Below are positions 1 through 9,484 of a DNA stretch of 49,441 nucleotides, one piece after another (within the stretch, counting starts at the first letter, position 1; every line of letters begins with the position of its first letter). Both the position numbers and the translations under genes were made by a program. Below the pieces are notes generated by a model that worked only from the letters and a program-made list of their open reading frames with translations, did not search any database and had not been told where the DNA came from. Source of the stretch: a virus. The DNA is taken from the IMG/VR virus record IMGVR_UViG_3300037193_001025, positions 1 to 49,441 of that record. One strand, given 5' to 3'.

Positions 1-141
1 GCGATCCCGATGGGCTTCCTGGTGAAGCGCCTGGGCAAGACCGGCATGAAGGAATTCCTCGCCAAGTTCGTCGGCGCGGAGCTGCCCACGGAGCAGGTCG
101 CCACGTTCCTGCAAGACGCCGTCGACACCGCCATCGCCAAC
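1..141. repeat. Left copy of 141-bp terminal direct repeat
   Basis: These 141 bases are identical to 49301-49441. Both copies lie inside one open reading frame. The length matches a typical assembler k-mer overlap, so the repeat is probably the signature of a circularly closing contig and not a biological terminal repeat. It implies a unique length of 49,300 bp. Confidence 0.97.
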
Positions 142-3100
142 CCCGACAAGACCTGGGGCGACTTCTGGGCCGAGCGCCCCGACGCCGCGTTCGACACCGC
201 CGTCGCCACCGCCGTCATGGCCGGTGGCATGGGCACGGTGCACGGGGTCCTGCGTTCGGTCGCCAAGCAGGACGCCAAGGCCGAAGCCGCACCGGATCAG
301 GTCGAGCGCTTCAACGAGGTGGTGAAGGCGACGGCGGCGCTGCCGCTGCGCGAGCGCGCGCCGGAAGCCTACGCCGGCTACATGCAGCAGATCGCCGAAG
401 GGGTCGACGTGCTGATCCCGAGCGAGGTGGTCAGCACGTATCTCCAGGGCCTGCCGCCGGAAGAGGCCCAGGGCTTCATCGCGGCGACCGGCATCGAGAG
501 CCAGCTCGCGGCGGCCACGACCGGCGCGGACATCGTGATCCCGGCGGCGACCTACCTGACGCACATCGGGCCGACCCCGGCGCACGCCACGTTCGAGCAG
601 GAGCTGAAGATCGGCCCAGGCGGCATGTCGCTGCGGGAGGCCGAAGAACACAAGGCCGACCGCGAGCGTCTGCTCAGCGAGGCGGCGGCCCGCGCCCTGG
701 GCAGCGGCGAGACCGAGGACCCGGTCGAGCGTGTACGCCAGCACTTCTACGAGAGCGCCGTCGCGGTGGGCGTGCCGGAAGAGCAGGCGCGTGCGAACGC
801 GGCGCTCCAGGCCAGCTATTACGCCCAGCGCGCCGCCCGCAACACGACGTTCAAGGACGCGTGGGAAGCCTACGCCGACGCGAACATCAGCATGAAGGGC
901 GCAGGCGTCACGACCGAAGGACCGGGTGGTCTGGCGGTCGGTGGTCCTGCGTTCGACTTGCAGCAGGAAGGCGACACGCTCTTCCACGGCACACGGCTCA
1001 AAGGGCTGAAGAAACTCAAGACCAGCTCGCGCGGCGCGCTTGGTCCCGGTGTGTATTTCACGCCGAACAAGAACGTGGCTGAACGCTACGGCGACGAAAT
1101 CTATGCTGCGCTCGAACCCGCCGGGGTCTTCAACGGCATGGGATCACGCGACAGCCGGATCAATCCCTACCAAGTGTGGCGAGACCAGACCGCTAAACTT
1201 GTCGCCGCAGCCGGCGAGCGCGGCGCGGAAGTGCAAGCTATCGCTGAACGGATGCAGCCGGCGGACGGCTATCCGTTCTTCAAGCGCCTCGCGCAGATGT
1301 ACGGATCGGAAACCGAAGCGCAGGACGTGTTCAAGCGCGCCGGGTTTGTGGGGGTGTCGGGCTTCGCTGACGGTCCCGAGATCGCGCTCTTCGACGACAC
1401 CGCAGTCGACGCGTACAGCGCAGCGGTGTTCGAGCAAGACCAGCCGAAAGCCAAAGGCCCCAGGGGTCAGGTCTCCTTCGCGCCACAAGGCGCGCTGATC
1501 GAGCTGTTCAAGAGCCGGAACGCCAGCACCCTCATCCACGAAGGCGCAGGGCACATCTGGCTGGAGAACCTTGCACGCGACGCCCAGGACCCGAACGCGA
1601 CGGATGAAGTGCGCGCCGACTTCCAGTTGATCAAGGACTGGTGGCTCGCGAACGTCGAGCAGGCGGCGAAGGAAAGCGGTCTGGGCGAGCGCAAGCTCAG
1701 GAACGCCGTCGAGGCGTTCGGCACTGGCAAAAAGGTCGACGTCGAAGCGATCCGGCCGTTCCATGAGATGTTCGCGCGGGCCGCCGAGCGCTACGTCATG
1801 GAGGGCAAGGCCCCGAACGACAGCCTGCGCGCGGCGTTCGCGAAGTTCCGGCAGTGGCTCGTCGCGATCTACAAGGATTTCACCGCGCTGCGCGTGCCCA
1901 TGACGGACGAGATCAGGGGCGTGTTCGACCGGCTCGCCGCCGGGCCGGTCGCCATCGATGACGCCATCGTCGAGCAGTCCCTCGAACCGCTGCCGCCCGA
2001 CACGCTCACCGAGCTGATGACGCCAGCCGAAATCGAGGCGTACCTGCGCGCCGTGCAGCTCGCCGACGCGGCGGCCGAGGACCGGCTGCTGGCGAAGCTG
2101 CTGGGCGACGTGCGGCGCAAGCACACCGAGGCGTGGAAGAGCGAGCGCGCGGCGCTGGTCGAGGACTTCCAGGCCCAGGTCGACGCGACGCCCGAGATGC
2201 AGGCGCTGACCTTGCTGGAGACCGGCGAAGTCCGCATCCAGCGCCAGTCGCTCACCGACGCCGGGGTCGACGAGGCGGCGCTCTACCGCCGGCGGCGGGC
2301 CTACGTGTTCGAGGAAGGTCTGCCCGTCGATGCTCTGGCCGAACAGGTCGGGCTCGACAACGGGCAGGAGCTGATCGCGTCCCTAGTGAAGATGAAGGAG
2401 GAACACGATGCACTTCGCGCTGATGGTGACAGCCGGACTGTGCGCGTCGCTCGCGCCGAGGCTCTGGCCGACCAGGAGATGCTGGCCCGGCACGGGGACA
2501 TCCTCAACGACGGGACCATCGGCGACGAGGCCATCGCAGCGCTGCAGGACGTCCGCCGCTCGGAAGTCCTCATGTCCGAGGTTCGAGCCCTGGTCCGTAA
2601 GGGCGGCGAGGCCACGACCCTCTGGACGCAAGAAGAGATGGCGGCGTGGGCCGCGCGACAACTGACGGGCCGTCCGCTCGCCCTCATCCGGCCGCACATC
2701 TACAAGGCGGCCGAGGCGAAGGCGGGCCGTGACGCCCTCAAGGCGCTGGTGAAGGACGACTTCGTCACAGCGCTCGACGCCAAGTTCAGGCAACTCCTGA
2801 ACATGCACCTGTACCGGGCGGCGCGCGATGCGCGCGAAACGATCACGAAGGGCAAGACGCTCTTCGACCGGATCGCCAAGGCTCGGAACGGCACGCTGGC
2901 CAAGACCCGCAACATGGACTTGGTCAGCGCTGCCCGCGCGATCATCGAGCCCTACGGCTACGGGGCCGCCGCGAACGACACCGACTACATGCGCAAGGTG
3001 CAGGCCTACGATCCCGAGCTGTGGGCCGACATCGCCCAGACGGTCGAGACCGCCATCGCCCAGGCCAAGCCGGTCGACGATCTGACGTTCGACGAGTTCA

Positions 3101-5313
3101 CCAGCCTGCATGAGACCGTGCAGCAGCTCTGGGTGAAGAGCCGCCGCACCCGGCAGATGGAAGTCGACTTCGAACTGCTGGAGACCGAGGACGTCGCCGC
3201 CGATCTGGCCGAGCGGCTGGTGCTGGCCCCGCCCGCCGCGCTGGAGCGCAACAGCGCCGAGATGATGCGGATGCTGTCGGGCCTGCGCGCCAGCGGCCGG
3301 CGCGTCGAGAGCTGGGTGACGGCGCTCGACGGCGGACCCAAGGGGCCGTGGCGCACCTACCTGTGGAACCCGGTGCGCGAGGCTGTGACCCGGTTCGATC
3401 TGGCGAAGCGCACGCACCTGACCGCCTTCATGGACGCGCTGAAGCCGGTCGAGAAGACGCTCAAGAAGAGCAAGATCGCCGCGCCCGAGATCGGCTACAC
3501 CTTCGGCGCGGACAACTCGGGCTACGGCAAGAGCGCCCTGCTGCACGCGATCCTGCACACCGGCAACGACAGCAACAAGCGCAAGCTGCTGCTGGGCCGG
3601 GGGTGGGCGGTCGAGCGCGAAGACGGCAGCGTCGACACCACGCAATGGGACGCCTTCGTGCAGCGGATGCACGACGAAGGCGTGCTGACGAAGGCCGACT
3701 ACGACTTCGCGCAGAACGTCTGGGACCTGCTGGAGCGGATCAAGCCCGAGGCGCAGAAGGCGCACCGGACGGTGTTCGGCCGCTACTTCGAAGAGATCAC
3801 CGCCCAGAGCTTCGACACGCCGTTCGGCACGTACCGGGGCGGCTACATGCCGGCGATCACCGACAGCTTCCTGGTGCAGGAGCAGGAGCTGAACCGGCAG
3901 GCCGAGCAGGTCTTCGACATCAACACGGTGAACATGTTCCCGAGCCCGAACCGGGGCTTCACCAAGAGCCGGGTCGAGTACAACGCCGCCCTGCTGCTGG
4001 ACCTGGGCTACCTGCCGCTGCACATCGACACGACGCTGAAGTTCGCCCACCTCGCCGTGCCCACGCGCGACGCCCTGCGGCTTCTCAACGAGAAGGCGTT
4101 GAAATCGAAGCTCGGCGCGGCCGATCCGACCGCGATGACCGATCTCCTGCTGCCGTGGTTGAACCGCACCTCGCGGCAGGTCGTGCAGACGCCGATGCAG
4201 GGCTGGGGCGGCAAGCTGGGCGACCGCATCTTCCGTGCGCTGCGGACCCGCACCGGCATGGGCATCATGATGGGCAATCTGTCGAACAGCGTGCAGCAGC
4301 TCACCGGCTGGTTCCCGGCGATGCTGCGCGTGCGCAAGCGGTTCCTGACGCGGGCGCTCTACGCCCACGCCCGCGATCCGTTCGGCTTCACCAACGACAT
4401 CGCTGCCATGTCACCCTTCATGCTGGCGCGGCTCGACAACAGCCTCGACGAAATCCGCTACGACATGGACAAGGTGTTGTTGAACCCGAACCCGGTGCAG
4501 CAGGCCGGGCAGTGGGTGACGCAGAACGCCTACTTCATGCAGCGCGCCTTCCAGAACTTCGTCGACAGCGTGACCTGGGCCGGCGCGTTCGAGCAGCAGA
4601 TGCAGGCCGATGGCGACTTCACCGAGGCCGTGCGCTACGCCGACAGCGCCGTGCGCGAGACGCAGGGCTCGCTGTCGCCCGTCGACATCTCCAAGCTGGA
4701 GACCGGCAGCTCGGTCGTGCGCGTGCTGACGCAGTTCTGGTCCTACTTCAACACCCAGGCGAACCTGCTGGGGACCGAGGGTAAGAACGCGCCGGGCGCA
4801 GCGCGGCTGGCCTACGTCGCCTTCATCGGCGGGCTGATGCCGGCCATCGCCGCCGACGCGATCAAGCGCAGCTTCGGCGCGGGCTGGGACGACGAGGACG
4901 ACGACGGCTACCTCGACCTGTTCCTCGACACGTTCCTCGGTGCGCCGTTCCGCTACGGCGTGGCGATGCTGCCCGGCGGACAGGTGCTGGCGGCTGCCGC
5001 GAACCAGTTCAACGACAAGCGCTACGACGACGTGATCGCGCCGTCGCCGGCTGCGTCCGCCCTGGGCGCGGCGGCCCGCGTGCCGAAGGACTTGGTCAAG
5101 GTGACGACCGAGGGCAAGGGACAGAAGGCGGCGGTGCGCGACACCGCGACGCTGATCACCCTGCTCACCGGCAACCCGCTGCCGATGCTGGCCGCGCGGC
5201 CGGCAGGGTATGCCGCCGACCTGAACGAAGGTAAGGTCGACCCCACCAGCGGTTGGGATTTGACGCGAGGGCTGCTGACCGGCACGGCCAGCGAAGAGAG
5301 CAAGGTGAACTGA
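1..5313 (+). CDS. Giant polyvalent internal virion protein, C-terminal part (residues 277-2046)
   Basis: This continues in frame from the gene starting at 48473, giving a joined protein of 2046 residues; the ATG at position 10 is internal. It lies directly after the transglycosylase gene and before the tail fibre, the place of T7 gp16, so it is probably an ejected internal virion protein. Residues about 600-740 look like an ADP-ribosyltransferase fold: FHGT with H605, GPGVYFTP with Y628, and PEIALF with E736, an H-Y-E triad. At 789-794 is HEGAGH followed by IWLE, resembling the zincin motif of phage polyvalent proteins but spaced HExxxH and not HExxH. The rest is mostly helical and charged. 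Near the C-terminus are a hydrophobic stretch (about residue 1880), an acidic patch (DDEDDDGYLD) and a tail resembling large polyvalent-protein-associated domains. Domain names rest on motif recognition only; the virion role rests on position. Confidence 0.85.
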   Translation, partial: AIPMGFLVKRLGKTGMKEFLAKFVGAELPTEQVATFLQDAVDTAIANPDKTWGDFWAERPDAAFDTAVATAVMAGGMGTVHGVLRSVAKQDAKAEAAPDQVERFNEVVKATAALPLRERAPEAYAGYMQQIAEGVDVLIPSEVVSTYLQGLPPEEAQGFIAATGIESQLAAATTGADIVIPAATYLTHIGPTPAHATFEQELKIGPGGMSLREAEEHKADRERLLSEAAARALGSGETEDPVERVRQHFYESAVAVGVPEEQARANAALQASYYAQRAARNTTFKDAWEAYADANISMKGAGVTTEGPGGLAVGGPAFDLQQEGDTLFHGTRLKGLKKLKTSSRGALGPGVYFTPNKNVAERYGDEIYAALEPAGVFNGMGSRDSRINPYQVWRDQTAKLVAAAGERGAEVQAIAERMQPADGYPFFKRLAQMYGSETEAQDVFKRAGFVGVSGFADGPEIALFDDTAVDAYSAAVFEQDQPKAKGPRGQVSFAPQGALIELFKSRNASTLIHEGAGHIWLENLARDAQDPNATDEVRADFQLIKDWWLANVEQAAKESGLGERKLRNAVEAFGTGKKVDVEAIRPFHEMFARAAERYVMEGKAPNDSLRAAFAKFRQWLVAIYKDFTALRVPMTDEIRGVFDRLAAGPVAIDDAIVEQSLEPLPPDTLTELMTPAEIEAYLRAVQLADAAAEDRLLAKLLGDVRRKHTEAWKSERAALVEDFQAQVDATPEMQALTLLETGEVRIQRQSLTDAGVDEAALYRRRRAYVFEEGLPVDALAEQVGLDNGQELIASLVKMKEEHDALRADGDSRTVRVARAEALADQEMLARHGDILNDGTIGDEAIAALQDVRRSEVLMSEVRALVRKGGEATTLWTQEEMAAWAARQLTGRPLALIRPHIYKAAEAKAGRDALKALVKDDFVTALDAKFRQLLNMHLYRAARDARETITKGKTLFDRIAKARNGTLAKTRNMDLVSAARAIIEPYGYGAAANDTDYMRKVQAYDPELWADIAQTVETAIAQAKPVDDLTFDEFTSLHETVQQLWVKSRRTRQMEVDFELLETEDVAADLAERLVLAPPAALERNSAEMMRMLSGLRASGRRVESWVTALDGGPKGPWRTYLWNPVREAVTRFDLAKRTHLTAFMDALKPVEKTLKKSKIAAPEIGYTFGADNSGYGKSALLHAILHTGNDSNKRKLLLGRGWAVEREDGSVDTTQWDAFVQRMHDEGVLTKADYDFAQNVWDLLERIKPEAQKAHRTVFGRYFEEITAQSFDTPFGTYRGGYMPAITDSFLVQEQELNRQAEQVFDINTVNMFPSPNRGFTKSRVEYNAALLLDLGYLPLHIDTTLKFAHLAVPTRDALRLLNEKALKSKLGAADPTAMTDLLLPWLNRTSRQVVQTPMQGWGGKLGDRIFRALRTRTGMGIMMGNLSNSVQQLTGWFPAMLRVRKRFLTRALYAHARDPFGFTNDIAAMSPFMLARLDNSLDEIRYDMDKVLLNPNPVQQAGQWVTQNAYFMQRAFQNFVDSVTWAGAFEQQMQADGDFTEAVRYADSAVRETQGSLSPVDISKLETGSSVVRVLTQFWSYFNTQANLLGTEGKNAPGAARLAYVAFIGGLMPAIAADAIKRSFGAGWDDEDDDGYLDLFLDTFLGAPFRYGVAMLPGGQVLAAAANQFNDKRYDDVIAPSPAASALGAAARVPKDLVKVTTEGKGQKAAVRDTATLITLLTGNPLPMLAARPAGYAADLNEGKVDPTSGWDLTRGLLTGTASEESKVN

Positions 5314-5314
5314 G

Positions 5315-7975
5315 ATGCCGTTCAGCTCCGAAGTCATCCAGACCGAGCCGTACACCCCGAACGGGACCACGACCGAATTCCCGTTCTTCTTCCTCGCGCT
5401 GAGCGAGGACGAAATCCAGGTCGTGCTGACGGACGTCGCGGGCACCGAGACCCTGCTATCGGACGGCTTCGACGTGCTGGGCATCGGCGATCCGGCCGGC
5501 GGGTCGATCAATTTCGCCATCGCGCCGAACTACAGCGGCCAGACGCTGACCATCCGCGCCGCGCCGCATTGGGGGCAGGAGAGCGATTTCGAGAACCAGG
5601 GCGCGTACAATCCGCGCGAGGTGAACAAGGCGCTCGACCGGCTGGCGCAGAAGCTGCTGGTGCTGCGCGACGTTGGCGGCACGGGCGGCGAGGGCAGCAT
5701 CGGCACCGTCACCTGGGCGTCGATCCAGGGCAAGCCGACCACCTTCACGCCGGCTGCGCACGTCCACGCCGCCGCCGACATCACGTCCGGCGTGCTGGCC
5801 GACGCCCGCATCCCCAACCTGGACGGCTCCAAGATCACCACCGGCAGTGTCGCGGCGGCGCGCGTCGCCAACCTCGACGCCAGCAAGATCACCTCGGGCG
5901 TGTTCGACCCGGCTCGCATTCCGCCCCAGGCGAGCGGCGTGGTGTCCTCGGGCGGTATCGCCGACCTGACCGCGCCGCAGCAGGCGCTGATCACCGAGGG
6001 GGTGATCGTCACCATTAGCACGGGCGAGCGCTACGTGTACGACGGTTCGGGCTCCAAGACCGACGTCGCGAACTACGTGCAGATCAGCGACGCCACGCCG
6101 GCTTGGGGCGACATCACCGGCGTGCCGCCCGAGATCGTCAGCTTCGCGGCGCTCAGCGGCATCGCCGACCGGCTGCCGTACTTCTCGGGCGCAGACACGC
6201 TCAGCCTGACCACGTTCACGGCCGAAGGGCGGACCATCGTAGGGCTGGCCAGCCAAGCGGCGCTCCAGGCGCGCGCCTCCCCGCTCACCACGAAGGGCGA
6301 TCTCTACACCTATACGAACGCGCCGGCCCGCCTGGGCGTGGGCACGGACGGGCAGACGCTCGTCGCCGACAGCACGCAGGCGACCGGCCTGCGCTGGGCG
6401 ACCCCGGCGGGGAGTTCGGGCGGCGTGCAGAACATGCCGTCGTTCGTGGCCGTGTTCTCGGGCAACGGCGACGGCGCGACCAACAACGACGCCGCGTTCA
6501 CGGCGGCCGAGGCCAGCGCCTACGATCGCATCTGGCTCCCCGAGGGGACTTACCTCACCACCAAGGCCCCCAACCAGCTCACGAAGTGGTACGAGGGACC
6601 CGGTCTGATCCGCACCGCCGGGCCGGGGATCATCCCGAACATCCGCTCGCAGGTCACGCCGATCACCCTGATCGACGGGACGTGGAACGGCACGCCCATC
6701 GATAGCGAGTACGGCGAGAGCAGCGGGCAGGCCGAGCTGTGCGAGATGGTCTACGAGTACGTCCGCCCAGGGACGCGCGAGAACATCAACCTCGACGCCT
6801 ACTTCCACGTCGGCGGCACGGCCAAGTTCTACCGCTTCAACAGCCTGTCGGGCAGCTCGGGCACGAACGCCCATCTGGTGTCGACGGCGGCGGCCGGCGC
6901 GACCACGATCCAAGTCAACTCGGCTGACGGGCTGGCCATCGGCAACACCATCGGCGTGCAGGTGAGTGACAACGCCACGCCGGGCGACATAGTCACGATC
7001 ACGAACATCCAGGTCAACACGCCGAGCGCAGGGCAGACACGCCTGACGGTCACGCCCGCGCTGGCGAACACCTACACGGTGGGCGGCCCCGACATCGCCG
7101 TGCCGTCGTTCCTGTCCGGCTACGCCATGACGCCCCAGGTGTCCAAGGGCCGGCGGACGAACAACAACCATGAGATGGTGATCCTGAGCGCCACCGCGCC
7201 AGGGGATCACTATTGCTGGGTCGGCCGCGTCGCCAACGCCTACCATCCGACCGCCGGGCAGCTCGACGTGTTCGACGGCGCGACGGTGGCGATCATCGGC
7301 GGCAACATCGACATGCTCACGCATGGCGGCATGGCGACCGGCTGGGAGTGCATCTACGACGACCACGGCACCTATGACGCCAACGGCAACCTGCTGGTGG
7401 CCGGGGCCGACGCCGCCGTGTTCGGCTTCGTCAACAGCTACGCCCGGTCGAACGGGACCGGCGACCGACGCGCGGTGTGGGTGCACGACTTCCCGAAGAG
7501 CCAGGGCGCGGCGGCCATCGACGTGTTCTGGTTGGCTGCCGGCAAGGGCATCGTGGGCCTGGACTTCGTCACCGCCGACTTCAGCGCGCATGGTGAGCGG
7601 GCGATCCAGCTCAAGCACAACCAGCGCATCTACTTCGACGCCGCCAGCAGCAACACGATAGGCGTCAAGGGCCGGGGCTACTACGGCAACAGCCAGGGCG
7701 ACACGTTCATCACCGCCATCAACGACGGCAGCGACCGGCTGGACTTCTATGCCGGTGGCGTCCGCGTGCTGGGCCTGCGTTCGACCAGCCTGAACATCCC
7801 GGCGGGGGTGCAGATTAACTCGGCCGGGGCGTTGGTGGTGTCGAACCAGATCGCCATTCCCGAGGGCCAGACCATTCGGCTGAACGGCCTGAACGGGAAC
7901 ACCTACTTCCAGGTCGTGGCCGGCGCGGTGCAGTTGGTCGTGAACGGCGTGGTGCGGGGGACTTGGGGACCGTGA
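5315..7975 (+). CDS. T7-type tail fibre protein
   Basis: This 886-residue protein starts one base after the giant gene. Its first ~115 residues (YTPNGTTTEFPFFF, GSINFA, LTIRAAPHW, YNPREVNKALDRL) match the virion-anchoring N-terminal domain of T7 gp17-like fibres. Residues about 131-150 carry a WASIQGKPTTFTP module that also occurs in the fibre at 40589. A run of RIPNLDGSKIT / RVANLDASKIT / DPARIP repeats follows, typical of a trimeric fibre shaft. The C-terminal half is Gly/Asn-rich, beta-type sequence and probably forms the receptor-binding part. No intramolecular chaperone domain or catalytic motif is recognisable. Confidence 0.88.
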   Translation: MPFSSEVIQTEPYTPNGTTTEFPFFFLALSEDEIQVVLTDVAGTETLLSDGFDVLGIGDPAGGSINFAIAPNYSGQTLTIRAAPHWGQESDFENQGAYNPREVNKALDRLAQKLLVLRDVGGTGGEGSIGTVTWASIQGKPTTFTPAAHVHAAADITSGVLADARIPNLDGSKITTGSVAAARVANLDASKITSGVFDPARIPPQASGVVSSGGIADLTAPQQALITEGVIVTISTGERYVYDGSGSKTDVANYVQISDATPAWGDITGVPPEIVSFAALSGIADRLPYFSGADTLSLTTFTAEGRTIVGLASQAALQARASPLTTKGDLYTYTNAPARLGVGTDGQTLVADSTQATGLRWATPAGSSGGVQNMPSFVAVFSGNGDGATNNDAAFTAAEASAYDRIWLPEGTYLTTKAPNQLTKWYEGPGLIRTAGPGIIPNIRSQVTPITLIDGTWNGTPIDSEYGESSGQAELCEMVYEYVRPGTRENINLDAYFHVGGTAKFYRFNSLSGSSGTNAHLVSTAAAGATTIQVNSADGLAIGNTIGVQVSDNATPGDIVTITNIQVNTPSAGQTRLTVTPALANTYTVGGPDIAVPSFLSGYAMTPQVSKGRRTNNNHEMVILSATAPGDHYCWVGRVANAYHPTAGQLDVFDGATVAIIGGNIDMLTHGGMATGWECIYDDHGTYDANGNLLVAGADAAVFGFVNSYARSNGTGDRRAVWVHDFPKSQGAAAIDVFWLAAGKGIVGLDFVTADFSAHGERAIQLKHNQRIYFDAASSNTIGVKGRGYYGNSQGDTFITAINDGSDRLDFYAGGVRVLGLRSTSLNIPAGVQINSAGALVVSNQIAIPEGQTIRLNGLNGNTYFQVVAGAVQLVVNGVVRGTWGP

Positions 7976-8021
7976 AAGCCGTGGTATAGAGGGCGGGCAG
8001 CACTATCGCTGTTTGGAGGAC
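7957..8021 (+). promoter_or_regulatory. Possible weak promoter and TTTGGAGGAC leader
   Basis: A TTGGGG box, a 16-base spacer and TATAGA (about 7985-7990) lie between the fibre gene and the gene at 8025. The strong leader TTTGGAGGAC at 8012-8021 sits just before the start codon. The promoter reading is weak; the ribosome binding site is clear. Confidence 0.4.
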
Positions 8022-8024
8022 CCT

Positions 8025-8399
8025 ATGACGGATACCCACGACATCAACGCCGAGATCAACGGCGAGGCCCATCGCCGCATGGTCGAGGCTCTGGGCACGC
8101 TGACGCTCAATGCGCTCCAGAACGGCGCGCGCGCCGACGTCACGCAGCGCGCGCTCGGCGGTATGCAGAACAGCTACGACGCGTTGGCCGCCGAGGTCGA
8201 GAAGCTGAAGGCGGCGGTCGAGCGGAAGGCTGACACGCAGAGCCTGATCGACGACCTGACCGTGCGCGGCTACGACGTGGTCAAGCGCGCCGAGACGCTG
8301 GAAGAAGCGTCGCCGATCAAAGAGACCGAGTACATCCCGCCGAGCACCGAGGACTACGACGCCGGCTACAAGCGCCGCAAGCCCGGCGTCGGTGACTGA
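8025..8399 (+). CDS. Hypothetical coiled-coil protein after the tail fibre
   Basis: This encodes 124 residues. The start is the ATG four bases after the TTTGGAGGAC leader; an upstream in-frame ATG would lie on the leader itself. The middle (YDALAAEVEKLKAAVERKAD) is a likely coiled coil and the C-terminus is Pro/Tyr/charge-rich. Position between the fibre and lysis genes would fit a fibre accessory or assembly protein, but nothing in the sequence proves it. It ends in a TGATG junction with the next gene. Confidence 0.7.
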   Translation: MTDTHDINAEINGEAHRRMVEALGTLTLNALQNGARADVTQRALGGMQNSYDALAAEVEKLKAAVERKADTQSLIDDLTVRGYDVVKRAETLEEASPIKETEYIPPSTEDYDAGYKRRKPGVGD

Positions 8400-8737
8400 T
8401 GCAGACGGTCCAGGCAGCAGTCCAGGCGACACCGGCAGCAGTGACCCTACTGCAATTCTACCCGGTGCTCGCCGCCATCGGCGGACTGCTGTTCTGGGCC
8501 GGCATCCTCACGCGGCGCGTCACCGAGCAGAGTGCGCGTATCACCAATTTGGAGAACGAGAGCAAGAACGACATCGCGGTCGCGGTCGAGATCGGCCGGA
8601 TCGACCAGCGGCTGAAAGCTTTGGAGAAGAGCACCGAGCACATCAGCCGGGACCTGTCGGGTATCCAACGCTCGCTCGCGAACATCGCAACGGGTAAGGT
8701 GGGGTCGATCACCAAGTTCGAGCAGGACGATGGCTGA
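8399..8737 (+). CDS. Membrane-anchored coiled-coil protein of the lysis cassette
   Basis: This encodes 112 residues with one transmembrane segment at about 17-37 (FYPVLAAIGGLLFWAGIL), then a long heptad-like coiled coil (RITNLENES, RIDQRLKALEKSTEHI). One N-terminal membrane anchor plus a periplasmic or cytoplasmic coil suits a holin-associated or i-spanin-like protein. It overlaps the previous gene by one base and the next by eight, so it is translationally coupled within the lysis block. No family is recognised with confidence. Confidence 0.7.
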   Translation: MQTVQAAVQATPAAVTLLQFYPVLAAIGGLLFWAGILTRRVTEQSARITNLENESKNDIAVAVEIGRIDQRLKALEKSTEHISRDLSGIQRSLANIATGKVGSITKFEQDDG

Positions 8738-9065
8738 GAACACCGGACAGGTTCAGTACAACGACCGCGCCGAGCGCGTGATCTTCGGCCTGCTGCTGAT
8801 CGGTGGCTACATCGGGCTTGTCGTGTTGGGCGCGGCCGGCGTCACGGACACCGACGCCCGGCAGTTGATCCGCGACGCCCTGCTGGTCCTTGGACCGGTC
8901 ATCGGCGGCATCGCCACCGCCATCTGGAAGACGAACAGCGTCGAGCGCCAGCAGGCTGCCACGCTCCAGACCCTGGCCGCGAGCGCGGCTGCGCCGGTCG
9001 CGACAACCACGACCACCAGAGTTGAGAAACCGGAGGACACATCACATGACGTTCGGCCTGAGTAA
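8730..9065 (+). CDS. Putative holin
   Basis: This encodes 111 residues with two hydrophobic segments, at about 18-37 (VIFGLLLIGGYIGLVVLG) and 49-66 (LLVLGPVIGGIATAIW). The tail is polar and Ala/Thr-rich and ends in charged residues. Two membrane segments directly before an endolysin gene is the usual class II holin arrangement. The 3' end overlaps the endolysin start by 20 bases in another frame. The holin call rests on topology and position, not on a family signature. Confidence 0.68.
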   Translation: MAENTGQVQYNDRAERVIFGLLLIGGYIGLVVLGAAGVTDTDARQLIRDALLVLGPVIGGIATAIWKTNSVERQQAATLQTLAASAAAPVATTTTTRVEKPEDTSHDVRPE

Positions 9066-9471
9066 GACATCGCTCGACCGGCTGAAGGGTGTCGACCCCC
9101 GGCTGGTCGCCGTCGTCGTCCTGGCGTTGCGCAAGCACGCGACCGTCGACTTCATGGTTCTGGAGGGCGTGCGTACACCCGAGCGGCAGCGCGAGCTGTA
9201 CGCCCAGGGCCGCACCAAGCCCGGCAACGTCGTCACTTGGACGCTGACCAGCAACCATTTCGTCGCGGCCGATGGCTTCGGCAAGGCGGTCGATCTGGTC
9301 CCTGCGCCGGTCGACTGGAACGACTTGAAGAAGTTCGACGCGATCAGCAAGGCGATGTTCGCCGCCGCCGACGACCTGGGTTTCGCGATCCGCTGGGGCG
9401 CGGATTGGGACAAGGACGGCCAGCCGCGCGAGCGCGGCGAGAGCGACAGCCCGCATTTCGAACTGGTCTAA
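9046..9471 (+). CDS. Endolysin, M15-family peptidase (VanY / L-Ala-D-Glu endopeptidase type)
   Basis: This 141-residue protein should cut peptide cross-links or stems in peptidoglycan at the end of infection. The M15 zinc site is visible: SNH with H71, GKAVDLVP with D83, and SPHFEL with H137. The GVRTPERQRELYAQGRTKPG stretch is the usual substrate-groove region of phage M15 enzymes. It has no signal peptide, so it needs the holin to reach its target. The start is the ATG preceded by GGAGGAC at 9032; the longer upstream frame would run through the holin gene. Confidence 0.9.
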   Translation: MTFGLSKTSLDRLKGVDPRLVAVVVLALRKHATVDFMVLEGVRTPERQRELYAQGRTKPGNVVTWTLTSNHFVAADGFGKAVDLVPAPVDWNDLKKFDAISKAMFAAADDLGFAIRWGADWDKDGQPRERGESDSPHFELV

Positions 9472-9484
9472 GGAGGGCCAACCC

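Noticed and set aside
2383-4368. 661-codon open frame on the minus strand
   Set aside because: It lies opposite the giant virion gene, has Arg/His/Val-rich composition typical of antisense frames in GC-rich DNA, and has no motif or ribosome binding site.
10-5313. Separate gene starting at ATG 10
   Set aside because: The same ATG occurs at 49310 inside a frame opened at 48473, so it is an internal Met of the larger gene.
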